The notes below the pieces were generated by a model. It saw only the letters and a program-made list of their open reading frames with translations. It had not been told where the DNA came from and searched no databases. Source: Motilimonas eburnea (GTDB taxonomy: Bacteria; Pseudomonadota; Gammaproteobacteria; Enterobacterales; CBDFNC01). From it: 64,000 bases of DNA. The stretch covers positions 85,242 through 149,241 of the forward strand of contig NZ_JAIMJB010000004.1 of assembly GCF_021295345.1 (NCBI RefSeq), written 5' to 3'. The position numbers and the translations under genes are program-made. Below, piece after piece: positions 63,922 through 64,000 of the stretch (position 1 is its first letter; the number at the start of each line of letters is the position of its first letter).

Positions 63922-63996
63922 GTGGGAGCTGCAGTAATGCAGCGATACAGTTAACCACATCAACAGCTGTTATCGCCCCATGACTGGGGCTTCCAC
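63922..63996. repeat. BIME-type paired REP element, copy 2
   Basis: Same layout as copy 1 (REP-a 63922-63946, inverted REP-b 63972-63996), starting 113 bases later; both REPs are identical to those of copy 1. The array may continue beyond the window. Confidence 0.85.
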
Positions 63997-64000
63997 AAAT

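Noticed and set aside
63809..64000. CRISPR-like regular repeats
   Set aside because: The units are inverted REP pairs with conserved interiors, not direct repeats with unique spacers.

Overview
The window is chromosomal DNA of a facultatively anaerobic gammaproteobacterium, most likely Shewanella or a close relative in the Alteromonadales. The basis is gene content and order: fldB/xerD/dsbC/recJ, trmN beside srmB, ung beside grcA, ahpA(ytjB)/serB/radA with a large PilZ protein, DUF3360, DUF3019 and DUF2860 families, ArcA, and FNR/EtrA-type sites. The genus is inferred from memory of these families, not from an alignment. No rRNA, tRNA or CRISPR array was seen.

Layout. 1-2616 is a leftward phospholipid-type operon: CDP-alcohol phosphatidyltransferase, a hydrolase/methyltransferase fusion, and a membrane phosphatase cut by the window edge. 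2724-10850 carries an AEC exporter, a very large class A PBP-like protein, a LysE exporter, a small unknown protein and a large acidic lipoprotein. 10895-21053 is largely housekeeping: a glycosyltransferase behind recJ, then dsbC, xerD, divergent fldB, a DUF4124 protein, brnQ, trmN and srmB. 21264-25087 holds a PutA-like proline dehydrogenase whose aldehyde dehydrogenase half has lost its catalytic residues, followed by an overlapping gene that looks like the detached PutA C-terminal domain. 25236-30868 is an envelope-stress-like island: a MipA/OmpV - DUF3019 - response regulator - histidine kinase operon flanked by two paralogous DUF2860 outer-membrane proteins. 30876-36806 has a membrane coiled-coil protein with a receiver-like fold, a 64-residue membrane peptide, a DUF3360 transporter behind an FNR/CRP-like box, and a double HD/HD-GYP protein. 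36862-39158 is the one clearly accessory patch: two near-identical ankyrin-repeat lipoproteins in tandem plus a frameshifted small gene.

From 39440 on the region is core again: ettA, a PilZ adaptor, a CPA1 antiporter with an RCK domain, a DUF393-SDR-flavin reductase operon, radA, a double-PilZ protein, serB, ahpA/ytjB, a hemerythrin protein, ung, grcA, tesB, thrLABC, an outer-membrane protein, a DUF3293 protein, arcA and pstS. Several regulatory sites can be read directly: paired FNR boxes before grcA, a complete Thr/Ile attenuator with the leader peptide thrL (MYGLITTTTIITTGTIAGAG), and a Pho box 10 bases from a -10 hexamer before pstS. Mobile or repeat DNA consists of one 306-bp MITE with 17-bp perfect inverted ends and an AAT target duplication (52374-52679), and two copies of a BIME-type paired REP element at the right edge.

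How the genes work together. Anaerobic control is a recurring theme: ArcA, FNR-boxed grcA, a boxed DUF3360 transporter and a hemerythrin protein. Cyclic-di-GMP signalling appears three times (HD-GYP protein, PilZ adaptor, double-PilZ protein). The most unusual items are the PutA pseudoenzyme pair, the ankyrin lipoprotein duplication with a hypervariable patch (possibly immunity-like), and the two-component/MipA/DUF2860 island with tandem repeats in its divergent promoter.
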